Positions 1 through 5,599 are shown, numbered from the stretch's first letter. The stretch is 6,215 bases of DNA from JBOFEH01 sp051650265 (GCA_051650265.1 JBOFIR010000147.1:1-6215), one strand, 5' to 3'. Numbers and translations are program-made. The notes: generated by a model from the letters alone, not told the origin.

Positions 1-86
1 ATATAAATATATTGACCTTTTATATACTTTTGAATTTCTTTAACTAACTCTTCCGGTAAAACATTCTCTGCTTTTATATGCTCCAT
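1..86 (-). CDS. CD3324/Mor-like small putative regulator, N-terminal part only
   Basis: Seen: an ATG at 86-84 opens a frame of 28 codons that runs off the left edge. It starts MEHIKAENVLPEELVKEI and continues to a K-G-Q-Y-I-Y stretch. A strong SD (AAGGAG, 94-99) sits 7 nt upstream, so the start is secure. Known: the pattern of a short acidic/basic start, VLPxEL, EIQKY and a G-x-Y-x-Y turn resembles the N-terminus of the CD3324 family. These are clostridial proteins of about 85-90 residues with a Mor-type helix-turn-helix, presumed to bind DNA; their targets are not known to me. The helix-turn-helix itself would lie beyond the edge and is not visible. The SD is part of a hairpin and the gene has a long structured leader (87-291), so translational control is likely. 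The family call was made by eye from 28 residues. Confidence 0.7.
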   Translation of the reverse strand, partial: MEHIKAENVLPEELVKEIQKYIKGQYIY

Positions 87-91
87 GCTCC

Positions 92-125
92 CACTCCTTA
101 AGATAAATGTCTTTTCCTAAGGGTG
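92..125 (-). promoter_or_regulatory. Hairpin sequestering the SD of the CD3324-like gene
   Basis: On the minus-strand RNA, CACCCUUA (125-118) pairs with UAAGGAGUG (100-92), leaving A95 bulged. The helix continues inward with G117-U101, G116-C102 and A115-U103, closing an 11-nt loop. All of AAGGAG (99-94) lies in the stem except the bulged A. If it forms, it should block 30S binding to the gene starting at 86. It touches arm C of the upstream switch by two nucleotides, which may be how the two structures communicate. Pairing was checked base by base, but folding energy was not calculated. Confidence 0.5.
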
Positions 126-180
126 CAGGATCTACTTGTAAGCACTAGCGCGATCATTTTATACTATGCAGGCAACCGCC

Positions 181-228
181 TTAGTCTATTATCATAGATC
201 CTGCATAGCTACTTCCTCGATTCACCAT
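181..228 (-). CDS. Putative 15-residue leader peptide
   Basis: ATG at 228-226 and TAA at 183-181 encode MVNRGSSYAGSMIID. A near-perfect SD, AAAGGAGG (246-239), lies 10 nt before the ATG, a little farther than ideal. This is the only strong SD in the leader apart from that of the main gene. Codons 7-11 (SYAGS) coincide with arm A of the mutually exclusive helices, so a ribosome on this ORF would control which helix forms. That arrangement resembles ribosome-mediated attenuators upstream of antibiotic-resistance and amino-acid genes. The peptide has no run of one amino acid and no stalling motif that I recognise. The ORF could be fortuitous. Confidence 0.4.
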   Translation of the reverse strand: MVNRGSSYAGSMIID

Positions 229-297
229 CCTTAACAATCCTCCTTTGAAATGATTTTTCATCAAAATTTTCTTGATATTTATATTTGAATACCTATC

Positions 298-328
298 ATT
301 GTATCATATTCAAAACTCTTTTTTACAA
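298..328 (-). promoter_or_regulatory. Candidate promoter of the CD3324-like leader
   Basis: On the minus strand a -10 of TACAAT (303-298) is preceded by TG and one base, making an extended -10. A weak -35, TTGTAA (328-323), sits 19 bp upstream, which is longer than ideal. Transcription would begin near 291, just upstream of the leader ORF and the structured region. The surrounding DNA (300-390) is very AT-rich, so a chance match is possible. Confidence 0.4.
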
Positions 329-393
329 TATATTTAAAATATTTTACTTTTTTCAATTTTAAATGACTACTATATTTAATAAACCACCCTTTA

Positions 394-430
394 AAACAAC
401 AAAAACACCCGTTCACATACCGAACTGGTG
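394..430 (-). terminator. Rho-independent terminator of the ABC exporter operon
   Basis: The minus-strand RNA folds CACC-A-GUUC (430-422) against GAAC-G-GGUG (414-406), with one A-G mismatch and a 7-nt loop. A U-rich tail (405-394, UUUUUGUUGUUU) follows. It starts 13 nt past the permease stop codon and marks the end of that operon. It also separates the operon from the CD3324-like transcript. Confidence 0.8.
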
Positions 431-443
431 CTTTCTTTACCTA

Positions 444-1232
444 CTAAGATAACTCTGCTCTTCTAAATAAACAGTAGGAAATGCCCACTGTAAGGACAAT
501 AAAAAATCCAGCTGAATAGATTGCCACCAAAATCTGCTCGTTTGTAGCAGTTCGCCTCATGACTTCACTATATTGATAACTAGGATAAAAACTCAAAATT
601 TTATACCCTACTGATGCAGGATCTAATGAATATCTTATGCCTAAAAACTGAACAACTACTAGTGTTGCAACTAATGATGCAACAATCGGCCTTATAAAAT
701 CTTTTAGTGCAAATGTAGCGATAATACTAATATTCATGATTGCCATATCTAATACAACTCTCATCCCAATACATCTTAAAACATATGCCACATCATGGGG
801 TTCCATCTGTATAAGCCATGGTAATGAATACCTCAAACAGCTCACGATGGGATAGATCGCAGATGCAATACATACAAAGAGGTAACACTCTAGTATTTTG
901 ACGACAAAAATCTTAAGCCTTGTATGCCCTGCAAAAATATACTGATTCATACTACGACTTGTAAACTCTGTACCAATAAATAGGGGCGCAAAGATTAGGC
1001 TCAACCATGAGGTAAATGAGACATCTCTCATGACTCTTTCAAAAACATGTTCTCCTTGAGACATTTCAATCCCCGTAAAAAACTGCGGTGTTTCAGCAGT
1101 TAAGTATTCAGGCAGCATCCCAAAACTTGCACCTGCTAATATAAATGAAATCAAACACAAGATGGCGAGCATCAGCCCCAAAACCCAGTTGTATCGTAGT
1201 TTAATCCATTCAGCGTGCATCAACCTAAGCAT
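444..1232 (-). CDS. ABC-2 type exporter permease subunit
   Basis: This is a 262-residue integral membrane protein with about six hydrophobic segments, near residues 16-34, 72-88, 110-131, 150-175, 180-198 and 233-255. An extracytoplasmic loop lies around 40-70. After the second segment comes the ABC-2 signature G-x-E-F-x-x-R-S, then A-G-x-x-R and K (about 87-112), which in this family links to the ATPase. Length and layout fit single permeases paired with BcrA-like ATPases. Such pairs export or expel bacitracin, lantibiotics and other peptides, or have unknown cargo. Its ATG lies inside the last codons of the ATPase gene (8-nt overlap, ATGCTTAG). The SD AGGAGG sits in that gene's final codons, 8 nt upstream, so the two are translationally coupled and presumably co-assembled. 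ATG at codon 5 is a less likely alternative. The substrate cannot be read from the sequence. Confidence 0.85.
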   Translation of the reverse strand: MLRLMHAEWIKLRYNWVLGLMLAILCLISFILAGASFGMLPEYLTAETPQFFTGIEMSQGEHVFERVMRDVSFTSWLSLIFAPLFIGTEFTSRSMNQYIFAGHTRLKIFVVKILECYLFVCIASAIYPIVSCLRYSLPWLIQMEPHDVAYVLRCIGMRVVLDMAIMNISIIATFALKDFIRPIVASLVATLVVVQFLGIRYSLDPASVGYKILSFYPSYQYSEVMRRTATNEQILVAIYSAGFFIVLTVGISYCLFRRAELS

Positions 1233-2154
1233 CTTTTTTTCCTCCTATCAATTCGGAAAAATAATCTTCAAATGTCACCCCTACAGATTCTAATTTCTTG
1301 ATTTCAATCCCTGCTAAAGCCATTATCCCTGGAATCGTATGTATAGAATGCATAAAATTGAAAATATGAAGCTGTTTGGTAGGCATTACTTCTATGTTCA
1401 TATTAGGATCAGCCTTTTGTAAACCTTTGATTGCTTCATCTATGCATTCTTGTTCTTTAACTTCTAAAACAATGTAACTCTTACACTTTTGGGCTAACTC
1501 CTGATCTGTGAACTCACTCACAACCTTCCCTTCATGCAAAATAATAAAATCAGTTGCAAGCATATTCAGCTGTTCCAGATAATGACTTGAAATCAACATA
1601 GGTAACCCTGTCTGCCTATTGATCTCTACCAAACTTTCTCTAATTTCTTTGATGCCACTTGGATCAAGTCCATTTGTAGGTTCATCTAATATCAGAAATT
1701 CTGGGTCTCCTAACAATGCCCCCGCCAATCCTAGCCTTTGTTTCATCCCTAAAGAATAATTTTTAACGCACACATCCGCTTTGTGGGTTAAGTTTACTTT
1801 CAATAACGCTTCTTCAATCCCTTGCTTATCCTTGATCCCATAAAGCGTTGCTAATAACTCCAAATTCCTTCTACCACTCATGGTACTTATATAGACTGGA
1901 TGCTCAATCATGGCACCAATCCTACGTCTATTGGCTGTAATCTTTTTAGCCTTTGATTCCCCAAATAGCATAATCTCTCCATTCGTCGGAAATGCTAATC
2001 CCATCATAATTCGCATAAGGGTAGTCTTCCCCGCACCATTATTTCCTACTAATCCATAGATATGCCCCTTTTTGAGTGTCAGATTCACATGATCTAACAC
2101 CTTCAAGCCTCCATACTTTTTTGTCAAATGTACACATTCAAAAACTTTTTCCAT
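1225..2154 (-). CDS. ABC exporter ATP-binding subunit, BcrA-like
   Basis: This 309-residue ATPase should power the adjacent permease from the cytoplasmic face. Seen: Walker A GNNGAGKT (37-44), ABC signature in the variant form YSLGMKQRL (133-141), Walker B FLILDEP (153-159), D-loop GLDP (162-165) and switch histidine in SSH (191). The Q-loop position reads MIEHP (83-87), with glutamate in place of glutamine, as is usual for BcrA and lantibiotic-immunity ATPases. After about residue 215 comes the roughly 90-residue C-terminal region of this subfamily, whose role is unclear. All catalytic residues are intact. The ATG at 2154 has a modest SD (GAGGGGG) about 7 nt upstream. The gene begins 109 nt after trpS with no terminator visible between them. 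It may use its own weak promoter, read-through, or both. Bacitracin or lantibiotic export is a family-level analogy, not shown here. Confidence 0.9.
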   Translation of the reverse strand: MEKVFECVHLTKKYGGLKVLDHVNLTLKKGHIYGLVGNNGAGKTTLMRIMMGLAFPTNGEIMLFGESKAKKITANRRRIGAMIEHPVYISTMSGRRNLELLATLYGIKDKQGIEEALLKVNLTHKADVCVKNYSLGMKQRLGLAGALLGDPEFLILDEPTNGLDPSGIKEIRESLVEINRQTGLPMLISSHYLEQLNMLATDFIILHEGKVVSEFTDQELAQKCKSYIVLEVKEQECIDEAIKGLQKADPNMNIEVMPTKQLHIFNFMHSIHTIPGIMALAGIEIKKLESVGVTFEDYFSELIGGKKDA

Positions 2155-2222
2155 ATGTTGTCCCCCTCAAGATATTGACTGTTCATCCTATCTTAGCGAA
2201 TTTTCCCCCTCAGTTCTATCAT

Positions 2223-2240
2223 TGTAGGTTCAACCATACA
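2223..2240. promoter_or_regulatory. Inverted repeat (possible operator) before the ABC genes
   Basis: On the plus strand TGTAGGTT (2223-2230), one central C, then AACC-A-TACA (2232-2240) form an 8-bp dyad with one extra base in the right arm. It overlaps the candidate -10 of the ABC promoter. TGTA...TACA outer arms are reminiscent of operators of YtrA-type GntR repressors, which often control ABC exporters, but no such regulator lies in the window. No U-tract follows, so a terminator is unlikely. Confidence 0.3.
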
Positions 2241-2261
2241 TATTCTTATTTAAACTGTCAT
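2233..2261 (-). promoter_or_regulatory. Weak candidate promoter of the ABC exporter operon
   Basis: On the minus strand, ATGACA (2261-2256) is 17 bp from TATGGT (2238-2233), matching consensus at 5 of 6 and 4 of 6 positions. The -35 starts two bases after the trpS stop codon. Spacing is ideal but the -10 is poor. It could need an activator, or the genes may depend on read-through from trpS. Confidence 0.3.
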
Positions 2262-2263
2262 TT

Positions 2264-3262
2264 TTAGAGCCCCAGATGCATCGCTTCTCTCGCTTGTGCT
2301 ACCGTCTCACTGCCAATCAGTCTTGCACGCTTGCTCCCCTCATTGATCATTTCCTTCACCTCATCTAGATGTGCTTCATAGTATGCTCTACGACTTCTCA
2401 TCGGATCTAGGAGTTCATTGATATTCTGAGTCAATTGTTTCTTACATGCCATGCAGCCCATCTTGCCTTGTCTACAAACTTCACACACGTTGTCATACTC
2501 TTCTCCGCTAAACGCCTTGTGATAGGCACTGACCACACATACCTCTGGATGCCCCGGATCTGTGACCCGTATACGGCTCGGATCTGTCACAGCTCCTTTG
2601 ATTTTCCTTGCTACTTCTTCTGCCGAATCTGAGAGGTAGATGGCATTGCCCAAGCTCTTGCCCATCTTGGCATTGCCATCAATCCCTACCAGCCTCGAAG
2701 TCTGACTCAGTAGTGCTTCTGGTTCCTTCAGTATCGCACTTCCTTGACCATACAACTCATTAAATCGTCTTACGATTTTTCTTGTCTGCTCCATATGTGG
2801 CAACTGATCTTCTCCTACTGGCACTAAGTCTGCATGACAGAAAGTGATATCCGCTGCTTGGCTCACTGGATAACCCAAGAAGCCATAGGTCAAATCTTCA
2901 TAGCCATACTGCTGCGCCTCCGCCTTGGTCGTCGGGTTGTGTCTGAGACTATTGACTGATACAAACATCGAATAAAACACTGTAAGCTCTGCTATCGCAG
3001 GTACTTGTGACTGCTGAATCAATGTTATCTTTTCTGGATCTAGACCTACTGCAAGATTGTCTATAGCCACCTGATAAATACTCTCTTTCAAAAGCTCTGG
3101 GTTCTTGAAATGTGTTGTCATCGCCTGTATATCTGCAAGTAAAATAAAAGTCTCATACGCATCTTGTAATCTCACGCGATTTTGTAAACTCCCCACATAA
3201 TGCCCTAAGTGTAGTCTTCCTGTTGTACGATCACCTGTTAAAATTCTTTTTTTATCATTCAT
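2264..3262 (-). CDS. trpS: Tryptophanyl-tRNA synthetase, probable Fe-S type
   Basis: This 332-residue class I synthetase charges tRNA-Trp with tryptophan using ATP and is of normal length for the family. Seen: GDRTTGRLHLGHYVG near the N-terminus, with the HIGH-type box HLGHY at 18-22; VGEDQLPH in the tryptophan-binding half; and the KMSKS-type loop KMGKS at about 199-203. Cysteines at 242, 263, 270 and 273 (C-x20-C-x6-C-x2-C, plus Cys260) closely resemble the [4Fe-4S] motif known from Thermotoga maritima TrpRS (x22 in place of x20). The start at 3262 was chosen because AAGGAG (3276-3271) sits 8 nt upstream and the protein then begins MNDKKRILTGDR. An upstream in-frame TTG at 3316 would add 18 residues without an SD. 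The T-box upstream, with a UGG specifier, independently confirms tryptophan identity. Confidence 0.95.
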   Translation of the reverse strand: MNDKKRILTGDRTTGRLHLGHYVGSLQNRVRLQDAYETFILLADIQAMTTHFKNPELLKESIYQVAIDNLAVGLDPEKITLIQQSQVPAIAELTVFYSMFVSVNSLRHNPTTKAEAQQYGYEDLTYGFLGYPVSQAADITFCHADLVPVGEDQLPHMEQTRKIVRRFNELYGQGSAILKEPEALLSQTSRLVGIDGNAKMGKSLGNAIYLSDSAEEVARKIKGAVTDPSRIRVTDPGHPEVCVVSAYHKAFSGEEYDNVCEVCRQGKMGCMACKKQLTQNINELLDPMRSRRAYYEAHLDEVKEMINEGSKRARLIGSETVAQAREAMHLGL

Positions 3263-3351
3263 CTGATTTTCTCCTTTTCTTCTCTTAACTTTCTCTATAC
3301 CACCACCAGTCTTCAATCAACCTAACCACCCCTTTTTATATTTATAAAAAC

Positions 3352-3385
3352 AAAAAAACTCCTGTCCCTAAATAGGAACAGAAGT
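3352..3385 (-). terminator. Regulated terminator of the trpS T-box
   Basis: The minus-strand RNA forms a 13-bp stem (3385-3373 with 3370-3358, two G-U pairs) with a minimal loop at 3371-3372. Seven U residues (3358-3352) follow. Its 5' arm contains CUGUUCCUA, which is also the 3' side of the antiterminator, so the two structures exclude each other as in other T-box leaders. Confidence 0.85.
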
Positions 3386-3606
3386 CTATACTCTGCTTAG
3401 CCACCTAAAAGTGTTTATCTCACATACTATCATATGCTCTCATCATAACGGTTAGAGTTTCCGTGGACGCCTACTACACTTTTCGGGTCCCCCTCGTAAG
3501 CCCATTCACTATCAATCCTCATACTGTATCTCACCACCTACAGCTCTCTGTAAATCCTCTTGTATAGCTACTCTTCTTACTCATCGGTTTTATTATCGTT
3601 TCATTA
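3352..3606 (-). promoter_or_regulatory. Tryptophan T-box leader (tRNA-sensing riboswitch)
   Basis: All main T-box parts are visible on the minus-strand RNA. Stem I base pairs GUAAG with CUUAC. The specifier loop has AGUA (3572-3569) on one side and GAA-UGG (3507-3502) on the other, so the specifier codon is UGG (3504-3502) for tryptophan. The distal part has AGAGAGCUG (3549-3541) and GGUGGUGA (3538-3531), the conserved apical bulge and loop. Near the 3' end, UAGG-UGGC (3407-3400) offers UGGC to the GCCA end of uncharged tRNA-Trp and is followed by GCAG pairing with CUGU. The terminator follows at 3385-3352. Uncharged tRNA-Trp should stabilise the antiterminator and let trpS be transcribed. 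Oddity: the bulge reads UGGCUAA where the family consensus is UGGNACC. Confidence 0.92.
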
Positions 3607-3612
3607 TAGATT

Positions 3613-3641
3613 ATATTATGCTTCTCTTCGCCTTCTGTCAA
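3613..3641 (-). promoter_or_regulatory. Promoter of the trpS T-box transcript
   Basis: On the minus strand a perfect -35, TTGACA (3641-3636), lies 17 bp from TAATAT (3618-3613), giving a start near 3606. It is the strongest sigma-A-type promoter in the window. The TGA stop codon of the SdpI-like gene (3640-3638) is embedded in the -35 box. Confidence 0.8.
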
Positions 3642-4024
3642 TCCTTATTTCTTCTATTACCATTCTCATCAAAATTTTTTCTTAATGCACGCTCAGTTGG
3701 TATGATAGGTAGCATCAAACCGATCAACTGCACCACACATAAGATCCCACCTACAGCACCTACTAGATCTTCTGATTTCCCCATGACAACTAACATCACC
3801 ACGATAGATCCTGCCAATACAACCCAGCCCCATATGAACCAAAGCCTCCCGCAATACTGATGGGCAAACTGCCACGTCTCTTTGCTCTTCTTAGACATCG
3901 TTGTCCTGTACCCAGCCACATTGTTGATTGTCTTGGGCGGATTCTTACCAAAGGAGCGCCCAAACATAATCATCGTGAGCGGAATCAATAGATCCATAAT
4001 CAACATAAAAATCCAAAATGCCAT
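3638..4024 (-). CDS. SdpI-family small membrane protein
   Basis: This 128-residue protein has three hydrophobic segments, at about 1-22, 61-82 and 87-108. Between the first two lies the SdpI-family hallmark: NPPKxIN, then GYRT (38-41), an S-K-x-S-x-x-T-W run and F-A-H-x-Y-C-G-R-L-W to about residue 62. A short basic tail follows P-T-E-R. Bacillus subtilis SdpI is a larger immunity protein against the SdpC toxin. Short clostridial relatives are common, often stand alone and have no firm function, and no sdpA-C toxin genes are present here. The ATG at 4024 was chosen because it opens directly into the first membrane segment, follows GGGGTGA, and lies about 45 nt after the predicted transcript start. 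A GTG at 4063 would add 13 residues but has no SD and almost no leader. Confidence 0.8.
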   Translation of the reverse strand: MAFWIFMLIMDLLIPLTMIMFGRSFGKNPPKTINNVAGYRTTMSKKSKETWQFAHQYCGRLWFIWGWVVLAGSIVVMLVVMGKSEDLVGAVGGILCVVQLIGLMLPIIPTERALRKNFDENGNRRNKD

Positions 4025-4075
4025 TCTCTCACCCCATTTAGATTTTTTCAAAATTGAATTCACTTTATTATTTAT

Positions 4076-4103
4076 ATTATATCACTGACACAAAATTGAC
4101 CAA
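4076..4103 (-). promoter_or_regulatory. Promoter of the SdpI-like gene
   Basis: On the minus strand a perfect TATAAT (4081-4076) is preceded by TG and one base (4084-4082), an extended -10. A weak -35, TTGGTC (4103-4098), lies 16 bp upstream. Transcription should start near 4069. The -35 shares four base pairs with the -35 of the divergent MFS promoter. Confidence 0.6.
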
Positions 4104-4125
4104 AGGTTATGTATTGATTTATATA
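4096..4125 (+). promoter_or_regulatory. Candidate promoter of the MFS gene
   Basis: TTGACC (4096-4101) is 18 bp from TATATA (4120-4125), so transcription would start near 4132 and leave a leader of about 130 nt. The leader holds short inverted repeats: CTATTCA (4160-4166) and ATTCA (4187-4191), both complementary to TGAATAG (4198-4204). No recognisable riboswitch was seen in it. Confidence 0.5.
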
Positions 4126-4260
4126 GTCGTGAAATATTTTGAAGGTACACATTTCTCCACTATTCAAAAGACCACAATAAGGAAGCATTCATGATCCTGA
4201 ATAGAAATAGTCAATCAGCAAAAGCTAATCAAGATACCGTTACTGCAAAGGAGGGACAAA

Positions 4261-5556
4261 ATGCAAAAATACGAAGAAACCCTGACCGATGCAGACTATA
4301 CACATGCACAAAACTGCTTTATCGGTGAAGCCATCTGTGGCAACTTACTCATCAAATTGACACAAGGTGTTTTCGTAACGGGGTTTAGCAAATACATTGG
4401 TTTATCAGATAGTCTCACAGGCATCATTGCTTCAATTCCTATATTAGTCGGGTTTCTACAAATAGTTGGGGGCCTCTACTTCCAAAGTATCAAAGAACGC
4501 AAGCGCAAAATTACCCTTTTGATGCTGCTCTCTCGGATTGCTCTTGGACTAGCTTATATCCTCCCTGTATTATTTGCAGGCACCGGAATTGGAAAAATCG
4601 TCTTTATTAGTCTCTATACACTAGGGTATCTACTGGTTGCACTGATTGGTCCCGTGATCGTCAGCTGGGTATTTGAAATGTGCCCCAAAAACCGCTCCCA
4701 ATACTTATCAAGACGTGAAATGATCGTGATGCTCGTCTTAGGGATTCTTGAAATCCCACTAGGTTATACCCTCGACTTATTCCGTGATTGGCAAAAGGAA
4801 GGCTTAGGTTTTGTTGTGTTCGGCCTGATCACCATTCTCGTTGGTGTGATCAATCTCACACTTCTCAGATCTATCAAAGAACGACCAGCCCAAGCAATAT
4901 CTACAAAAAAACACCTTCTCCAAACGGTAAGAGGTGTATCTCAAAATACAAACTTTAGAAAGCTTGCCCTACTCTTTGGACTCTGGAACTTTGGCATCTA
5001 CTTTGGTAATGCCTACCTCTTTGTGTATCTCCTGAGCAAGCTCAAGATCAGCTATCTCTTCATCACTTGCTCCACTATGATCTGCCTTGCCATTCGCACC
5101 TTGACCGTTAAGCGATGGGCCAAACTCATCGAAAAGAAAAACTGGACCTACGTGGCACGTATCGGCATTTTGATTATGGCTATTGCCACACTCTTGCAGA
5201 CGCTCCTTATTAGAAAAACCGTTGTGTGGCTCCTCCCACTCATCTATTTACTCAGTGGTACCGCATGGGGCGCAGTCGCTATGACATTCTTCAACCTCCA
5301 AGTCATGTTCATCCCAGAGTCAGAGCAGACGCAGTATATCGGCGTCTTCGCTTCGATCAATGGACTCAGTGGTTTTTGCGGCACCCTACTTGCTGCACTC
5401 TGCATCAAACTTCTTAGACCCTACGCACTCGAAGTCTTCGGCATCACCATCGCCAATATCCAGATGCTCTTTATGATCGCTGCATTCATTTTACTCGGTT
5501 GCTTTATCTACACCAAACTTATGATTGAACCCTTGGAACAGCAAAAAAATAAATGA
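4261..5556 (+). CDS. MFS-type transporter, substrate unknown
   Basis: This 431-residue polytopic membrane protein has about twelve hydrophobic segments: roughly 20-42, 50-74, 82-106, 112-137, 152-172, 181-204, then 234-258, 262-280, 296-316, 321-345, 358-384 and 395-419. A hydrophilic central loop (205-233) separates two six-helix halves, as in the major facilitator superfamily. The loop between segments 2 and 3 (QSIKERKRKI, about 75-84) is basic and takes the place of MFS motif A, but lacks its usual G-x-x-x-D-R form. The N-terminus is acidic and cytoplasmic, and the C-terminus ends in a short charged tail. The start is secure: AAAGGAGG lies 6 nt before the ATG. The gene stands alone, divergent from the SdpI-like gene. 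Its codons use C in the third position visibly more than the AT-rich methyltransferase downstream. Drug or sugar export are both possible; no substrate motif was recognised. Confidence 0.8.
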   Translation: MQKYEETLTDADYTHAQNCFIGEAICGNLLIKLTQGVFVTGFSKYIGLSDSLTGIIASIPILVGFLQIVGGLYFQSIKERKRKITLLMLLSRIALGLAYILPVLFAGTGIGKIVFISLYTLGYLLVALIGPVIVSWVFEMCPKNRSQYLSRREMIVMLVLGILEIPLGYTLDLFRDWQKEGLGFVVFGLITILVGVINLTLLRSIKERPAQAISTKKHLLQTVRGVSQNTNFRKLALLFGLWNFGIYFGNAYLFVYLLSKLKISYLFITCSTMICLAIRTLTVKRWAKLIEKKNWTYVARIGILIMAIATLLQTLLIRKTVVWLLPLIYLLSGTAWGAVAMTFFNLQVMFIPESEQTQYIGVFASINGLSGFCGTLLAALCIKLLRPYALEVFGITIANIQMLFMIAAFILLGCFIYTKLMIEPLEQQKNK

Positions 5557-5599
5557 AGTTAGCCCTGTAGCCACTATTTAGTATATACCTAGAAATATG

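Larger units (their letters stand above)
87..291 (-). promoter_or_regulatory. Structured 5' leader with mutually exclusive helices (candidate translational switch)
   Basis: This is the untranslated leader of the CD3324-like gene and most of the gene-free stretch 87-443. On the minus-strand RNA, arm A (208 to 194) can form either of two helices. With arm B (172-164) it makes 9 Watson-Crick pairs plus one flanking G-U. With arm C (135-124) it makes 11 Watson-Crick pairs plus one G-U. Both cannot form at once because they share A. Downstream, 125-115 pairs with 103-92 and buries the AAGGAG ribosome site. Arm C and that hairpin overlap at 124-125. A short leader ORF (181-228) has arm A inside its codons. 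No match to the riboswitch consensus patterns I can recall was found (no T-box bulge, no SAM, TPP, c-di-GMP or cobalamin core), and no U-tract follows a helix. This points to translational rather than transcriptional control. The ligand or inducer is unknown. Confidence 0.55.

Noticed and set aside
87..291. A second T-box upstream of the CD3324-like gene, suggested by the shared AGTAGCTAT
   Set aside because: No UGGN antiterminator bulge, specifier loop partner or terminator is present. A shared 9-mer can arise by chance.
2145..2204. Leader peptide starting at ATG 2191 before the ATPase gene
   Set aside because: No SD at a workable distance: the GAGGGGG copy at 2211-2205 is too far away. The frame simply runs into the ATPase start region.
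2076..2632. Short plus-strand frames of about 63-65 codons over the ATPase start and within trpS
   Set aside because: They lie antisense to well-supported genes, lack convincing SD sites and resemble no known protein.
3263..3316. Longer TrpRS starting at a TTG at 3316
   Set aside because: There is no SD before the TTG. The extra 18 residues are basic and unlike TrpRS N-termini, and the ATG at 3262 has AAGGAG at ideal spacing.
3618..3875. Plus-strand and alternative minus-strand frames inside the SdpI-like gene
   Set aside because: They are shadows of the frame that carries the GYRT and F-A-H-x-Y-C-G signature; no SD or protein similarity was seen.
4025..4063. SdpI-like protein starting at GTG 4063
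   Set aside because: It lies only about 6 nt after the predicted transcript start and has no SD. The internal ATG opens straight into the first membrane segment.
5226..5417. Second frame inside the MFS gene
   Set aside because: It has no SD, a composition unlike a real protein, and is wholly enclosed by the transporter gene.
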